Positions 26,805-35,806 of a DNA stretch of 64,000 bases are shown piece by piece; the stretch's first letter is position 1; each line of letters starts with the position of its first letter. The stretch lies in assembly GCF_017676345.1 (NCBI RefSeq), contig NZ_JAFFZM010000027.1, positions 22,636 through 86,635 on the forward strand, given 5' to 3'. Made by a program: the position numbers and the translations under genes. A model generated the notes under the pieces. That model made no database searches, was not told where the DNA came from, and saw only the letters and a list, made by a program, of their open reading frames with translations. This DNA is from Streptomyces smyrnaeus (GTDB taxonomy: Bacteria; Actinomycetota; Actinomycetes; Streptomycetales; Streptomycetaceae).

Positions 26805-27553
26805 CCACCACGACCTGCCCGAACCCACCCACCACCGCAACCGAAAGCGCATGGCTCACCCGGCTGCGCCTCAACACCGCCCACCGCGCGGTCCAGCGAG
26901 ACCTTGCCAATGCCGCAGCCCTGCACCGGCGCGTCATGACGCTTGTGCCCGAGGATCTCGGAGACAGCCCTCGCTCCCGTGCCGGCATCCTCTTCAGGCT
27001 GGACGACGACGGCACCGGGACACCCGCCCTCCTGGTCCAGAGCCGCATCGCCCCCGACACCGCACGCCTGCCCCACGGCTACGCCCAGACACAGACCAAG
27101 GACATGCGGACTTTGATCACCGCACTGCGTCCCGGCCTTCGCGTGCGCTACCGACTACTGGGCAACGCCGTCCGCCGCTGCGGACGCAACAGCACCGAAG
27201 GCCGCTGGAAGCAAGCCATCCCCTTGCACGGTGAGGAAGCCGACCGCTGGTGGGGCGAACGCGCCACCAGCGCCGGACTCCTCGTACACACCGTCCGCTC
27301 CGAGCCCTGCGAACCTCTCACCGCCTGGCACCACACCGGCGAACAGCCAGGTACACAGCGCCAGCCAACGAAGACCGGCCGCAAACACCGGAAAGACACA
27401 GTGCTGGTGCCACACCACGCCACACAGTTCGAGGGGACTGCGACGGTCCATGACGCCGACGCCCTGCGGCACGCACTGCTGCACGGCATCGGCCGCAGCA
27501 AGTCCTACGGGTGCGGTCTGCTCAGCCTCGCCCCCGCCGGGCACGAGAGCTGA
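26801..27553 (+). CDS. cas6e: crRNA-processing endonuclease Cas6e (Cse3)
   Basis: A 250-aa protein with two ferredoxin-like folds. The N-terminal helix carries H42 (DLANAAALHRRVM) at the place of the catalytic His of Cas6e. GRWKQAIPL and ATVHDADALRHALLHGIGRS lead into the glycine-rich loop GIGRSKSYGCGLLSLAP near the C-terminus. It cuts the pre-crRNA at the base of the repeat hairpin. One Cas6e must process several repeat stem types here (see the arrays). The ATG overlaps the cas5 stop by four bases. Confidence 0.93.
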   Translation: MTTTTCPNPPTTATESAWLTRLRLNTAHRAVQRDLANAAALHRRVMTLVPEDLGDSPRSRAGILFRLDDDGTGTPALLVQSRIAPDTARLPHGYAQTQTKDMRTLITALRPGLRVRYRLLGNAVRRCGRNSTEGRWKQAIPLHGEEADRWWGERATSAGLLVHTVRSEPCEPLTAWHHTGEQPGTQRQPTKTGRKHRKDTVLVPHHATQFEGTATVHDADALRHALLHGIGRSKSYGCGLLSLAPAGHES

Positions 27554-27567
27554 GAGGTCCCGGCGCC

Positions 27568-28632
27568 GTGACACCACCCTCCCCGCATGAGAAAAGCCGC
27601 GAAAAAAGCTCAGCCCGTCGCCGCATCGCCGCACCGACACTTGCCATGCTCCCCAGGGTCGGCGACTCACTCTCCTTCCTGTATGCGGACGTCGTCCGCA
27701 TCGTCCAGGACGACACCGGCGTCTGCGCCGAAACCACCACCGCGGACGACGAGACCACCCGCGTCTACCTGCCGACCTCCGCGCTCTCCTGCCTCCTCCT
27801 CGGCCCCGGAACCTCCATCACCCAGCCCGCCATGGCCACCCTTGCCCGACACGGCACCACGGTGGTGTGCACCGGCTCGGGAGGCGTCCGCTGCTATTCG
27901 GCCACCACCTCCGACGCGCTCACCACCCGCTGGCTCGAACACCAAGTCCACCAGTGGAGCGCCCCCGAACGCAGACTGGCCGTTGCCCGGCAGATGTATC
28001 TCAAGCGCTTCAACGTCCCTGTGCCGCCCACCACACCCCTGGACAAGCTGCGCGGCCTGGAAGGACAGCGCGTCAAGGCGCTATACAAACACCTCACCCA
28101 GCAGCACCGCATCGGCCGGTTCAAACGCAACTACGACCCGGCCTCATGGGACGACCAGGACCCCGTCAACCTCGCCCTGTCCTCTGCCAACACCTGCCTA
28201 TACGGCATCGTCCACGCCGCCCTCGTCGCCCTGGGCTGCTCGACCGCCCTCGGCTTCGTCCACCAAGGCAAGCAGCACGCCATGGTCTACGACATCGCGG
28301 ACCTGTACAAAGCCGACCTCACCATCCCTCTGGCCTTCTCGTTGCACAACTCGCCCCACCCCGAAGCCATGGCCCGCCGCAGCTTCCGCGAAGGACTGCG
28401 GCTGTACAAGCTGCTCCCCAAGATCGTCGCTGACATCCAGTCCCTCCTTGCCCCCGGCGAGACCGAACCACTGCCGGACGGTCACGCCGTTGAGCTGGTC
28501 AACCTATGGGACCCGGAAGCCGGTTCCGTCCCCGCCGGCGTGAACTACGCGCACGAGGCGAGCGCGCCCCAGGCCACCGACCCGGCAGACCACCTGGCTA
28601 GCAGCGACGACAGCCCCGGTACTCCCATCTGA
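27568..28632 (+). CDS. cas1: Adaptation integrase Cas1 (type I-E)
   Basis: A 354-aa protein from a GTG preceded by GAGAGG. The N-terminal beta domain (LPRVGDSLSFLYADVVRIVQ) and helical catalytic domain (DPVNLALSSANTCLYGIVHA, then ALGFVHQGKQHAMVYDIADL) are typical of Cas1e. H232 and D242/D245 match the metal ligands H208 and D218/D221 of the E. coli enzyme. The position of E. coli E141 is H216 here; I believe His is common at this site in other I-E Cas1 proteins. A 40-residue acidic tail is not conserved. With Cas2 it inserts new spacers at the leader end. Confidence 0.93.
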   Translation: MTPPSPHEKSREKSSARRRIAAPTLAMLPRVGDSLSFLYADVVRIVQDDTGVCAETTTADDETTRVYLPTSALSCLLLGPGTSITQPAMATLARHGTTVVCTGSGGVRCYSATTSDALTTRWLEHQVHQWSAPERRLAVARQMYLKRFNVPVPPTTPLDKLRGLEGQRVKALYKHLTQQHRIGRFKRNYDPASWDDQDPVNLALSSANTCLYGIVHAALVALGCSTALGFVHQGKQHAMVYDIADLYKADLTIPLAFSLHNSPHPEAMARRSFREGLRLYKLLPKIVADIQSLLAPGETEPLPDGHAVELVNLWDPEAGSVPAGVNYAHEASAPQATDPADHLASSDDSPGTPI

Positions 28633-28671
28633 CACGTGCACCGCCGCGCCCAAGAAGATCGGTGATCACCT

Positions 28672-28989
28672 GTGCCGTCCATGACCGTTCTGTCCACCAC
28701 AGCCATCCCCGACCACGTTCGCGGCGCACTTACCCGCTGGATGACCGAACCGGCACCAGGCCTCTACGTCGGCACCCTCTCCGCCCGCGTCCGCGACGAA
28801 CTCTGGCGCGTGGTCAGCGCCTCCGTTGGCAGCGGCGCCGCAGTCCTCGTCCATCCAGACGCGAACGAACAGGGCTACACCCTCCACACCGCAGGCGAAC
28901 GCCGCCGCACACCTGTCGACTTCGACGGCCTCACCCTTGTCGCCTTCCGCCCCGAGGAACTCCTGGGAACAGCCGACCCGCCATTCTGA
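28672..28989 (+). CDS. cas2: Adaptation protein Cas2 (type I-E)
   Basis: A 105-aa Cas2e: MTVLSTTAIPDHVRGALTRW, APGLYVGTLSARVRDELWRV and GLTLVAFRPEELL follow the family pattern, in which the dimer bridges two Cas1 pairs. The start is the GTG at 28672, six bases after GGTGA, or the ATG three codons later. Last gene of the cas operon, 142 bases before the oldest repeat of array 2. Confidence 0.92.
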   Translation: MPSMTVLSTTAIPDHVRGALTRWMTEPAPGLYVGTLSARVRDELWRVVSASVGSGAAVLVHPDANEQGYTLHTAGERRRTPVDFDGLTLVAFRPEELLGTADPPF

Positions 28990-29131
28990 CCCTCCTCGAC
29001 CGAAAACCTGCAGAAGACCCCGCGTTCACGGGCATCACTCCACAATCGAACGCCTATACCCAGCTGTAGGCCGCCGCCACGCCTCTGACCCTTGCGGACA
29101 ATGCTTTACTCCACCCCCCCGTCGCCGGTCC

Positions 29132-30735
29132 GAACCGCCCCCGCCTGCGTGGGGATCAACTGCCGGCGCCACCGTCTCAAGGGAGATCACGCCCGCTCTC
29201 GCGGGGACTACTCGACGTTGCAGTACAGGCCCACGTTGTGGGTCGGAACACCCCGCTCGCGCGGGGACCACCAGGTCGGGGGCTTCGAGGTCGAGCTGGT
29301 TGGCGGAACACCCCCGCTCGCGCGGGGACCACTCCTGCAGCAGCTGCAGGGAGATGCGCACCAGCGGAACACCCCCGCTCGCGCGGGGACCACGCAGGGT
29401 GAAGCCCGACGCGGGGGACGTCGGGCGGAACACCCCCGCTCGCGCGGGGACCACACCGCTCTGATCCGCGTGAATGACCGCAACATCGGAACACCCCCGC
29501 TCGCGCGGGGACCACGCTGTGGCGGTGGTGGCGGCGTCCTGCGCGGCCGGACCACCTCCGCGCGGGCGGAGAGAACCCGGGCGGGGATCGAGTCGACCTG
29601 TGGCAGGTCGGACCACCTCCGCGCGGGCGGAGAGAACGCCTCGGCCTGCTCGGCACGGTCGGCCTCCCGCGGACCACCTCCGCGCGGGCGGAGAGAACCA
29701 GCTGGCGGAGATGCGCCCGGAGGAACTGATCGGACCACCTCCGCGCGGGCGGAGAGAACGTGTCCGGGTCGGTCTTGGCCTCGTCGAGGATCGGACCACC
29801 TCCGCGCGGGCGGAGAGAACCCTCCCAGCCGCTGCGGGACGTTGCCGAGTTGCGGACCACCTCCGTGTGGGCGGAGAGCACTTCGGCGTTGTACTGCGGG
29901 CGGCGCTGGGGTTCGGACCACCTCCGCGTGGGCGGAGAGCACTCTCCCCACCAGGTGGACCTCACATCCGGCGGCGGACCACCTCCGCGTGGGCGGAGAG
30001 CACACATCGACCCGATTGGAACTGGCGTTGGCGCACGGACCACCTCCGCGTGGGCGGAGAGCACACCCCCAGCCAGCAGCCGAAAGGGAAGACCACCGGA
30101 CCACCTCCGCGTGGGCGGAGAGCACGCGGGCGCTGCGCTGCCGCGCGCGCACCACGTCGGACCACCTCCGCGTGGGCGGAGAGCACGCGTCCTCCCACGC
30201 CTGCCCCTCCCGGAACACCGGACCACCTCCGCGTGGGCGGAGAGCACGGCAGCAGGTCGATCCCGTACCGGGCCAGGGCCGGACCACCTCCGCGTGGGCG
30301 GAGAGCACGACAGGCCCCTGGAGACCGACCCGGCCACAGACGGACCACCTCCGCGTGGGCGGAGAGCACCACGCTGTGGTCGGCAAGATCACCGAGCTTG
30401 CCGGACCACCTCCGCGTGGGCGGAGAGCACCCGCACCCGGTCCCCGGCGGCCTGTTCTTCGTCGGACCACCTCCGCGTGGGCGGAGAGCACGCGGTGGCC
30501 CTCACCCGTCCGAGCTGAGAGGGCGGACCACCTCCGCGTGGGCGGAGAGCACTCGAGCAGCTGCTCGCTGCGGGCGCGCTGGACCGGACCACCTCCGCGT
30601 GGGCGGAGAGCACGTGCTCGGCGTCCTCACGTACGGGCTGAGTCTCGGACCACCTCCGCGTGGGCGGAGAGCACGCGTTCGGGGTGGAGCGGCCGACGAG
30701 CCGTACCGGACCACCTCCGCGTGGGCGGAGAGCAC
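29132..30735 (-). CRISPR. CRISPR array 2, type I-E, 27 repeats in three classes
   Basis: Repeats with a 60-61-base period. The two leftmost (29132-29160, 29184-29211) are degenerate and badly spaced; the third lacks one base. Class a (29245-29515, five repeats) has GGAACACC with stem CCCCGC/GCGGGG. Class b (29549-29820, five) has GGACCACC with stem CTCCGC/GCGGAG and ending GAGAAC. Class c (29854-30735, fifteen) keeps that stem but has GTGTGG or GTGTGG-like GCGTGG before GCGGAG, and ends GAGAGCAC. Classes succeed each other from trailer (left) to leader (right). Transcription is leftward from the leader at 30736. Confidence 0.96.
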
Positions 30736-30899
30736 ACTTCCTGACCTGCGGTCTACTGAGGGCTTTGCCAGTTGTTGACTGTTGGGTTGGTCGGCTGTCG
30801 GGAGGAAGGGCAAGCCGTCGGCATAGTCATCTGCGCCTTCGTTGTCAGTGGGTCCTGTTTAGGTACCGGTAGGGAGTTGACGGTATAGGGGGAGGGCGT
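30736..30899 (-). promoter_or_regulatory. Leader of array 2 / second cas3 upstream region
   Basis: The bases after the last repeat are TTCCTGACCTGC, 12 variable bases and GGCTTTGC, as at the other leaders. The remaining ~110 bases, some of them AT-richer than the flanks (TTGTTGACTGTTGG), separate it from the decayed cas3. The layout (array, leader, cas3) copies that at array 1. Confidence 0.65.
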
Positions 30900-33256
30900 G
30901 TGTCGGGGTGTGTTGGCCGGGGGGATCGGTCGCCGTGGGGGAAGGCGTTGGAGCGCCGTGGTGTGGTGTATCCGCTGTTGTTCCATCTGCTGGACAGCGC
31001 GGCGATTGCTGGTGGGCTGTGGGATCGCTTCCTGTCTTCGAATCAGCGGGTGTGGATTGCCCGGGGGCTGGGTGTTCCGCAGGGGGTGGCTCGGGGGCTG
31101 GTGGCTTTTTGGGCTGGGTTGCATGACTTGGGGAAGCTGACGCCTGGTTTTCAGCAGTGTGCCCCGGGGGCGTATAGGACGGTGAGTCGTGCGCTGCGGG
31201 GGGATGCGGGGGATGTCGAGCGGGTGGGGCATGCGCGGGCGTCCATGTTCACGGCGTTCGGGCCGCTGGTGGAGTTGGGGTACGGGGACGACGCGCTTGA
31301 CGGTGCGGCGGCGGGTGTCGCGGGGATCCTCGGTGGTCATCATGGGCGTTTCCAGCAGGCGGACCCGTTGTTCCTTGCGTCGGCCGATTGTGTGGCGGGG
31401 CTGGGTGGCGCCAGCTGGGATCGTCTGCGGCGGGAGTATGTCGCCCTCGTGCACGAGCAGGTGGGCGGACCGAGGGCGCCGCAGCAGGTGCCTGCTGCGG
31501 TGGGGGTGCTGGTGACGGGGCTGGTGATCCTTGCGGACTGGCTGGCGAGTCAGGAGGACTACTGGCTGGCCAAGGACGTGTCCGAGAAGGCTACGGCCGG
31601 GTTGCATTTCCGGGGGGCGGTGCGCAGTGCGGGAGAGGTGATCGAGCAGGCGGGTCTGGCCAGGGAGGATCTGGAGCGGCTGCCGTTTGCGGAGCTGCAC
31701 CAGGTCCCAGAGCCCAATCCGCTTCAGCGATCGGTGATGGTGGAGTTGCCGGCTGCGGTGCGGGGCGCGGGCATTTTGGTGGTGACCGCTGCTCCGGGGG
31801 ACGGTAAGACTGAGACGGCGCTGGAGGCGGAGCGGGTTCTCTCCCAGGCGGCGGGGACGCGTGGTGTGTGTTTTGTGCTGCCGACGATGGCGACGAGTGA
31901 TGAGATGTACAAGCGGGTTGCCACGGCGGTCGCCCGCCAGTCTCCAGAAGGCGCCTTGGCGGTCACGTTGACGCACAGCATGGCGTGGCTGAATGAGGCA
32001 TACGGGGACGCGGAACTGGCCCCTGGCAGTCGGGTGGTCAGCCATGAGGAGCTGGAGGACGTCCCGGCGGCTGCGGAGTGGGAGCGGGCCAGGCCGGGGG
32101 CGTGGCTGCGCGGGTCGAAGAGGGCGCTGCTGGCGCAGTATGCGGTGGGGACGTTCGACCAGGCGCTGCTGTCTGTCCTTCCGGTGCGGCACAACAGTCT
32201 GCGGCTGCTGGGGCTGACGGGGAAGACGTTCGTGGTGGATGAGGCTCATGCGTATGAGCCCTACGAGCGGGAGTTGTTGCAGCGGCTGTTGTCGTGGCTG
32301 GGGCGGTTCGGCTGCCCGGTGGTGTTGTTGTCGGCGACGCTGCCCAGCACGGCGGGGGACCAGCTGGTGCGCGCCTATCTGCGAGGCGCGGGCTGGAAGA
32401 AGCGGCAGTTGAAGGGCCGGTCTTTTCAGTCGGCTTATCCCGGGTGGCTGTTCGTGGATGCGCAGACGGCCGAAGCGACGCCGATGTCGCCTCGACGCCA
32501 GGAACAGCACCAGGAGCATCGGGCCGCCCGCCTGTCGGTGTGTGTGGAGCCGGTCAGCCACCGTTTGCCCCAGGATGCGGGGCGCCTGGCGGCGGTCGGG
32601 TGGGAGTTGGCTCCTTTGGTGGAGGGCCAGGGGTCTGCTGCGGTGGTGTGCTCCACGGTGGCGGACGCGCAGGCCACCTACCTCCACCTGCGGGACCGGA
32701 CGGTGGTGGTGGCGACCCAGGTGATCGAGCAGTCACTCGATCTGGATGTCGATCTGCTCATCAGCGATCTGGCCCCCCCTGTCGCAGCTGTTGCAGCGCG
32801 CGGGACGCTGCTGGCGGCACGAGGACTTCTGGCAGCGCTCCGGCTGCCCCGACCACTACCGGACCCGGCCGGCATGGGCGGACGGGCCCAGGCTGGTCGT
32901 GCTCAACCCTCTGGACGGGGAGCAGGAGCTGCCCAAGCACTGGGGCAGCGTCTATCCCGCCTACCTGCTCTCGGCCACTGTCGAGGCCCTGGAGGAGCAG
33001 CCCGGCGGGTGGGTCGACATCCCCGGTGAGGTTCAGCGTCTGGTTGAACGGGTGCATGTGAAGGTGCCGGCCGGGGCGGAGGAGAAGCGCTACGAGCAGT
33101 ACCTGCGCCTCCAGGGCGATCTCATGGCGCAGGAGCATGTGGGGCGGTGTGCGGCGGTGCCCGGCCCCAGGGCGTTGCAGGGGCTGCACGAGATGCACCG
33201 GGAGACGCTGGATGAGGTGCAGGCGGCGACCCGGCTGGGAGCCGACTCGGTCACCG
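30900..33256 (+). pseudogene. cas3: Second, decayed cas3 (type I-E)
   Basis: Clearly homologous to cas3 at 18998: GLHDLGKLTPGF, AGILGGHHGRFQQ, TAAPGDGKTE (Walker A), FVVDEAHAYEPYE, LLSATLPS and VATQVIEQSLDLDVDLL. Three lesions break it. About 70 residues are missing between LRD and VVVATQ near 32690, compared with the intact copy. A run of seven C at 32773-32779 shifts the frame, after which SQLLQRAGRCWRHEDFW continues in another frame. Homology stops near 33256 (TRLGADSV) at a truncated IS481. The start GTG follows GGGAGGG. It cannot supply full Cas3 activity. Confidence 0.9.
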
Positions 33257-33815
33257 GGCGGCAGCTCTTCCGTGCAGTGATCGTAGCCTGCCTGTTCTGG
33301 TTCCCTGCGGCACGTCCGACCGTCCGCCAGCCGCCTCCGTCGGGGATGTTGCCAAGTTTTTTGATGTCGACGTGGACGAGTTCGCCAGGCCGGTCTCGTT
33401 CGTAGCGACGGACCACGCGGCCGGTGGGGCGATCGAGCCAGGCCAGCCGGTTCAGCCCATGCCGCAGCAGGATCCGGTGCACCGTGGAGGCCGGCACGCC
33501 CAGGATCGGCCCGATACGGGCCGGGCCCAGGTTCCGGCTCCTGCGCAGCCGGCACACCCGGTCCTCCAGCGCCGTGCTGGTGCGGTGCGGTGTGGTCATC
33601 GGGCGGCTGGAGCGGTCCTCCAGGTCGGCCTCGCCTTCGGAGCGCCACCGCCGCAACCACTTGTGACCGGTGGCTCGGGAGACGCCCATCTCAGCAGCCA
33701 CATGGGCCACCGGGCGTCCGGCTCGGACACGGTCGACCAACAGCCGCCTGCCATGCACGGTCAGCCGGGCATTACGGTGGGACACGAAGACCTCCCTGCG
33801 GGGCAGTCCTTAGAC
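33257..33815 (-). mobile_element. Truncated IS481-family insertion sequence
   Basis: The minus strand encodes, from a GTG at 33785, SHRNARLTVHGRRLLVDRVR, a helix-turn-helix (VAHVAAEMGVSRATGHKWLR), RIGPILGVPASTVHRILLR and GELVHVDIKKLGNIPDGGGW. This is the first half of an IS481 transposase, including the first catalytic Asp (VHVDIKK). It ends near AAGNQNRQ at ~33288, where cas3 sequence begins on the other strand; the rest of the DDE domain and one IS end are missing. The outer end is likely near 33815-33830 (TTAGACAGCTCCACCAC). Confidence 0.8.
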
Positions 33816-34271
33816 AGCTCCACCACAGCGGAGGTCTTCGCCATGATCAAGACCCGCGCGTGCCAACAACGCTCGTGATCAATACACCTAGCGAGGTGGA
33901 GCACTGCCCATCAGTGTGGCCGGGACTGCGGTCTGCTCGGGAGTGCAGATGCGGCACAGACTGTACCGGCTACCGTCCCGGGGGCCGATGCGCTCCTTGA
34001 GCCAGGATGCCGCTTCGGCAGGTCCCATCATGCGCATGAGCATCGCCCACCCGGAGTTGAGGCCGCCACGCTTCCTGAACCGGGTGGGCTCATAGGGCCC
34101 GCGTTTCGATCGGCTCACACCTTCGTGGCTTGACCCAAACGAGTGAAAACCATGACCTGGGGGCTCTCAGCATGGTGTCGCATCCGACACTGATCCGACA
34201 TCAGTCCTGAGGCACGAAACTTAGGGCCTCATGTAGGAAGGCAGCTGTCAGTTGCCGGGTGCCGGGCTGTG
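33816..34271. other. Region without a supported gene
   Basis: About 450 bases. A minus-strand ORF at 33888-34118 (76 aa, MSRSKRGPYEPTRFRKRGGL and further on EAASWLKERIGPRDGSRYS) has fair composition but no ribosome-binding site, and I cannot tell whether it is real. Nothing else stands out. The stretch marks the end of the CRISPR/IS481 region. Confidence 0.35.
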
Positions 34272-34577
34272 CTATAGACCTGCGATCCATCCCTTCTTGC
34301 CCTTGAGGTGGCCGCTCTTGACCTTGATGTACGACCACACCCCGGCATGGCAGGGGCTGTAGAAGCGGGTGCCCTTGTAGACCAGTCCGCGGCTTCGGGA
34401 ATCCTGGTCGGGAGCCACCCGCAGGTGGTAGGTCACATCCGCGCGGCTGTGCCACGACACCCACCGCTTGCAGGCCTTCGATCCCACCGCCGCTGCCGTC
34501 GGCGCCGTGCCCACCATGCCACCGAGTACAACAGCCCCCAGTACAGCGCCTGTGACCGCCGTGTGCCTACGCCGCAT
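34272..34577 (-). CDS. Small secreted SH3-like protein
   Basis: A 101-aa protein. The first ~30 residues are a signal peptide (MRRRHTAVTGAVLGAVVLGG, then an Ala-rich cleavage region, APTAAAV). The mature part (YHLRVAPDQDSRSRGLVYKG, TRFYSPCHAGVWSYIKVKSG) resembles bacterial SH3 domains found in exported proteins, with two cysteines that could form a disulphide. The start has a GAGAG-type site upstream. Role outside the cell unknown; SH3-like domains often bind cell wall. Confidence 0.65.
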   Translation of the reverse strand: MRRRHTAVTGAVLGAVVLGGMVGTAPTAAAVGSKACKRWVSWHSRADVTYHLRVAPDQDSRSRGLVYKGTRFYSPCHAGVWSYIKVKSGHLKGKKGWIAGL

Positions 34578-34746
34578 CTCTCACCCTCCCGCTTTCCTGG
34601 CCCCCGCCCTGCAGCGGGCGGCACCAGGACCAACGAGCCCGCAGCAGGCCGGCAACGTCCACCGAAAGGGTCGCCCCTACAGGCGGGTGCCCGGGCAGGC
34701 TGCGCGAGGTGCCGGCCGGTGTCTGCCGGCGCACGGAGCCGGGCCA

Positions 34747-34940
34747 TCAACGGGGCCGGTAGCTGCGCCGTCCGTATGGCGCCTCCTGAACGAGTGCCCC
34801 GCACTTGATCAGGCGCCGGATGTGGTGGTGAACAGTGGAGACATTCACCCCGAACCGCTCTCCGATCTCCTTGAGAGTCGGGGCCTGTCCGTCTTCGATG
34901 ATCGCCTCGCGAATGCAGCGCAGGATCTGCTCCTGCCGGT
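34747..34940 (-). pseudogene. Truncated LexA-like DNA-binding protein
   Basis: On the minus strand: DRQEQILRCIREAIIEDGQA, PTLKEIGERFGVNVSTVHHH, IRRLIKCGALVQEAPYGRRS, YRPR, stop. This is the LexA-type winged helix, as found in small Streptomyces regulators without a protease domain. There is no start codon: an in-frame stop lies upstream, at the point where an unrelated regulator fragment begins. Only a few N-terminal residues are missing. Confidence 0.65.
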
Positions 34941-35765
34941 CGCCTGCGCATCACCGCCCTGCCCGGCGGGCCGCGGACGGGACCCACCGGCTGGCTGCTG
35001 CGCATCACCTGCGCGCCGGATGCTTCCGCCAAGATCGCCGACGCGCTGGCGCGCCGACCGGACACCGCCTGGGTCGCCCTCGCCTCCGGCGGCACCGAAC
35101 TGCACTGCGCCCTGCAGGGCCAGACCCCGGGTGAGGACAACGCCCTGCTGCTGGACAAGCTCCCCCACACCCCGCGCGTCGTGGCCGTCGGCGCCTACCG
35201 CCTGCTGCACGCCTTCGCCGGCGCCTCCGAAGCCTGGAACCTGCCCGCCGCCCCTCCAGGCGAGACAGAGCCGGGCGACCGGACCGAAGCGCCCGCCCTC
35301 AAGGCAGCCCACCCCGCTGCCCTAGACGCGGTCGACAAACAGCTCCTGGCCGCACTCGCCCCAGACGGCCGCGCCACCGCGACCGACCTCGCCCGCGCCA
35401 CCGGCCGCTCCCCCGCCGCCGTCACCCGCCGCCTGGAGCGCCTGCGCGCGGCCGGAGGCGTGCGCTTCGCCGTCGAGTTCCCACCCGAACGCCTCGACTA
35501 CCACCTGCTGGTCCGCTTCTGGGTGCACGCGGACCCGGGCCGGCTCGGCGCCGTCGGAACCGCCCTCGCCGCCCACTCGGAGATCCCCTACGTCGCCGCT
35601 ACCACCGGCGTCTCCAACCTGGTCGCCACCGGCATGTTCCGCGACGGCGCGGAGCTGTACGACTTCCTCGACCGCCGCATCGGCGCCCTCCCCGGCGTGC
35701 AGTCCATCGAGACCACCCCCATCCTCCGCGAGGTCAAACGCCTCACCAGCCGCACCCCGCGCTGA
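34941..35765 (+). pseudogene. N-terminally truncated Lrp/AsnC-type regulator
   Basis: An open frame gives RLRITALPGGPRTGPTGWLL, ADALARRPDTAWVALASGGT and LHTFVGG-like LLHAFAGASEAWNL. It continues with a second half: HTH (DGRATATDLARATGRSPAAV, TRRLERLRAAGGVRFAVEF) and the ligand-binding ending PYVAATTGVSNLVATGMF. Actinobacterial two-unit Lrp regulators have HTH-sensor-HTH-sensor; here the first HTH is gone. A shorter protein could start at the ATG at 35181 and keep the second HTH and sensor, so it may still be partly functional. It directs toward the MFS gene on the other strand. Confidence 0.6.
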
Positions 35766-35806
35766 CGCCTGCCCCGGCCAACGTCGTGGCAGGAGCGTGG
35801 GAGTGG

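Noticed and set aside
29132..30735. Long ORFs on both strands through array 2 (up to 550 aa)
   Set aside because: Same cause: repeated translation of CRISPR units, no start signal or protein-like domain.
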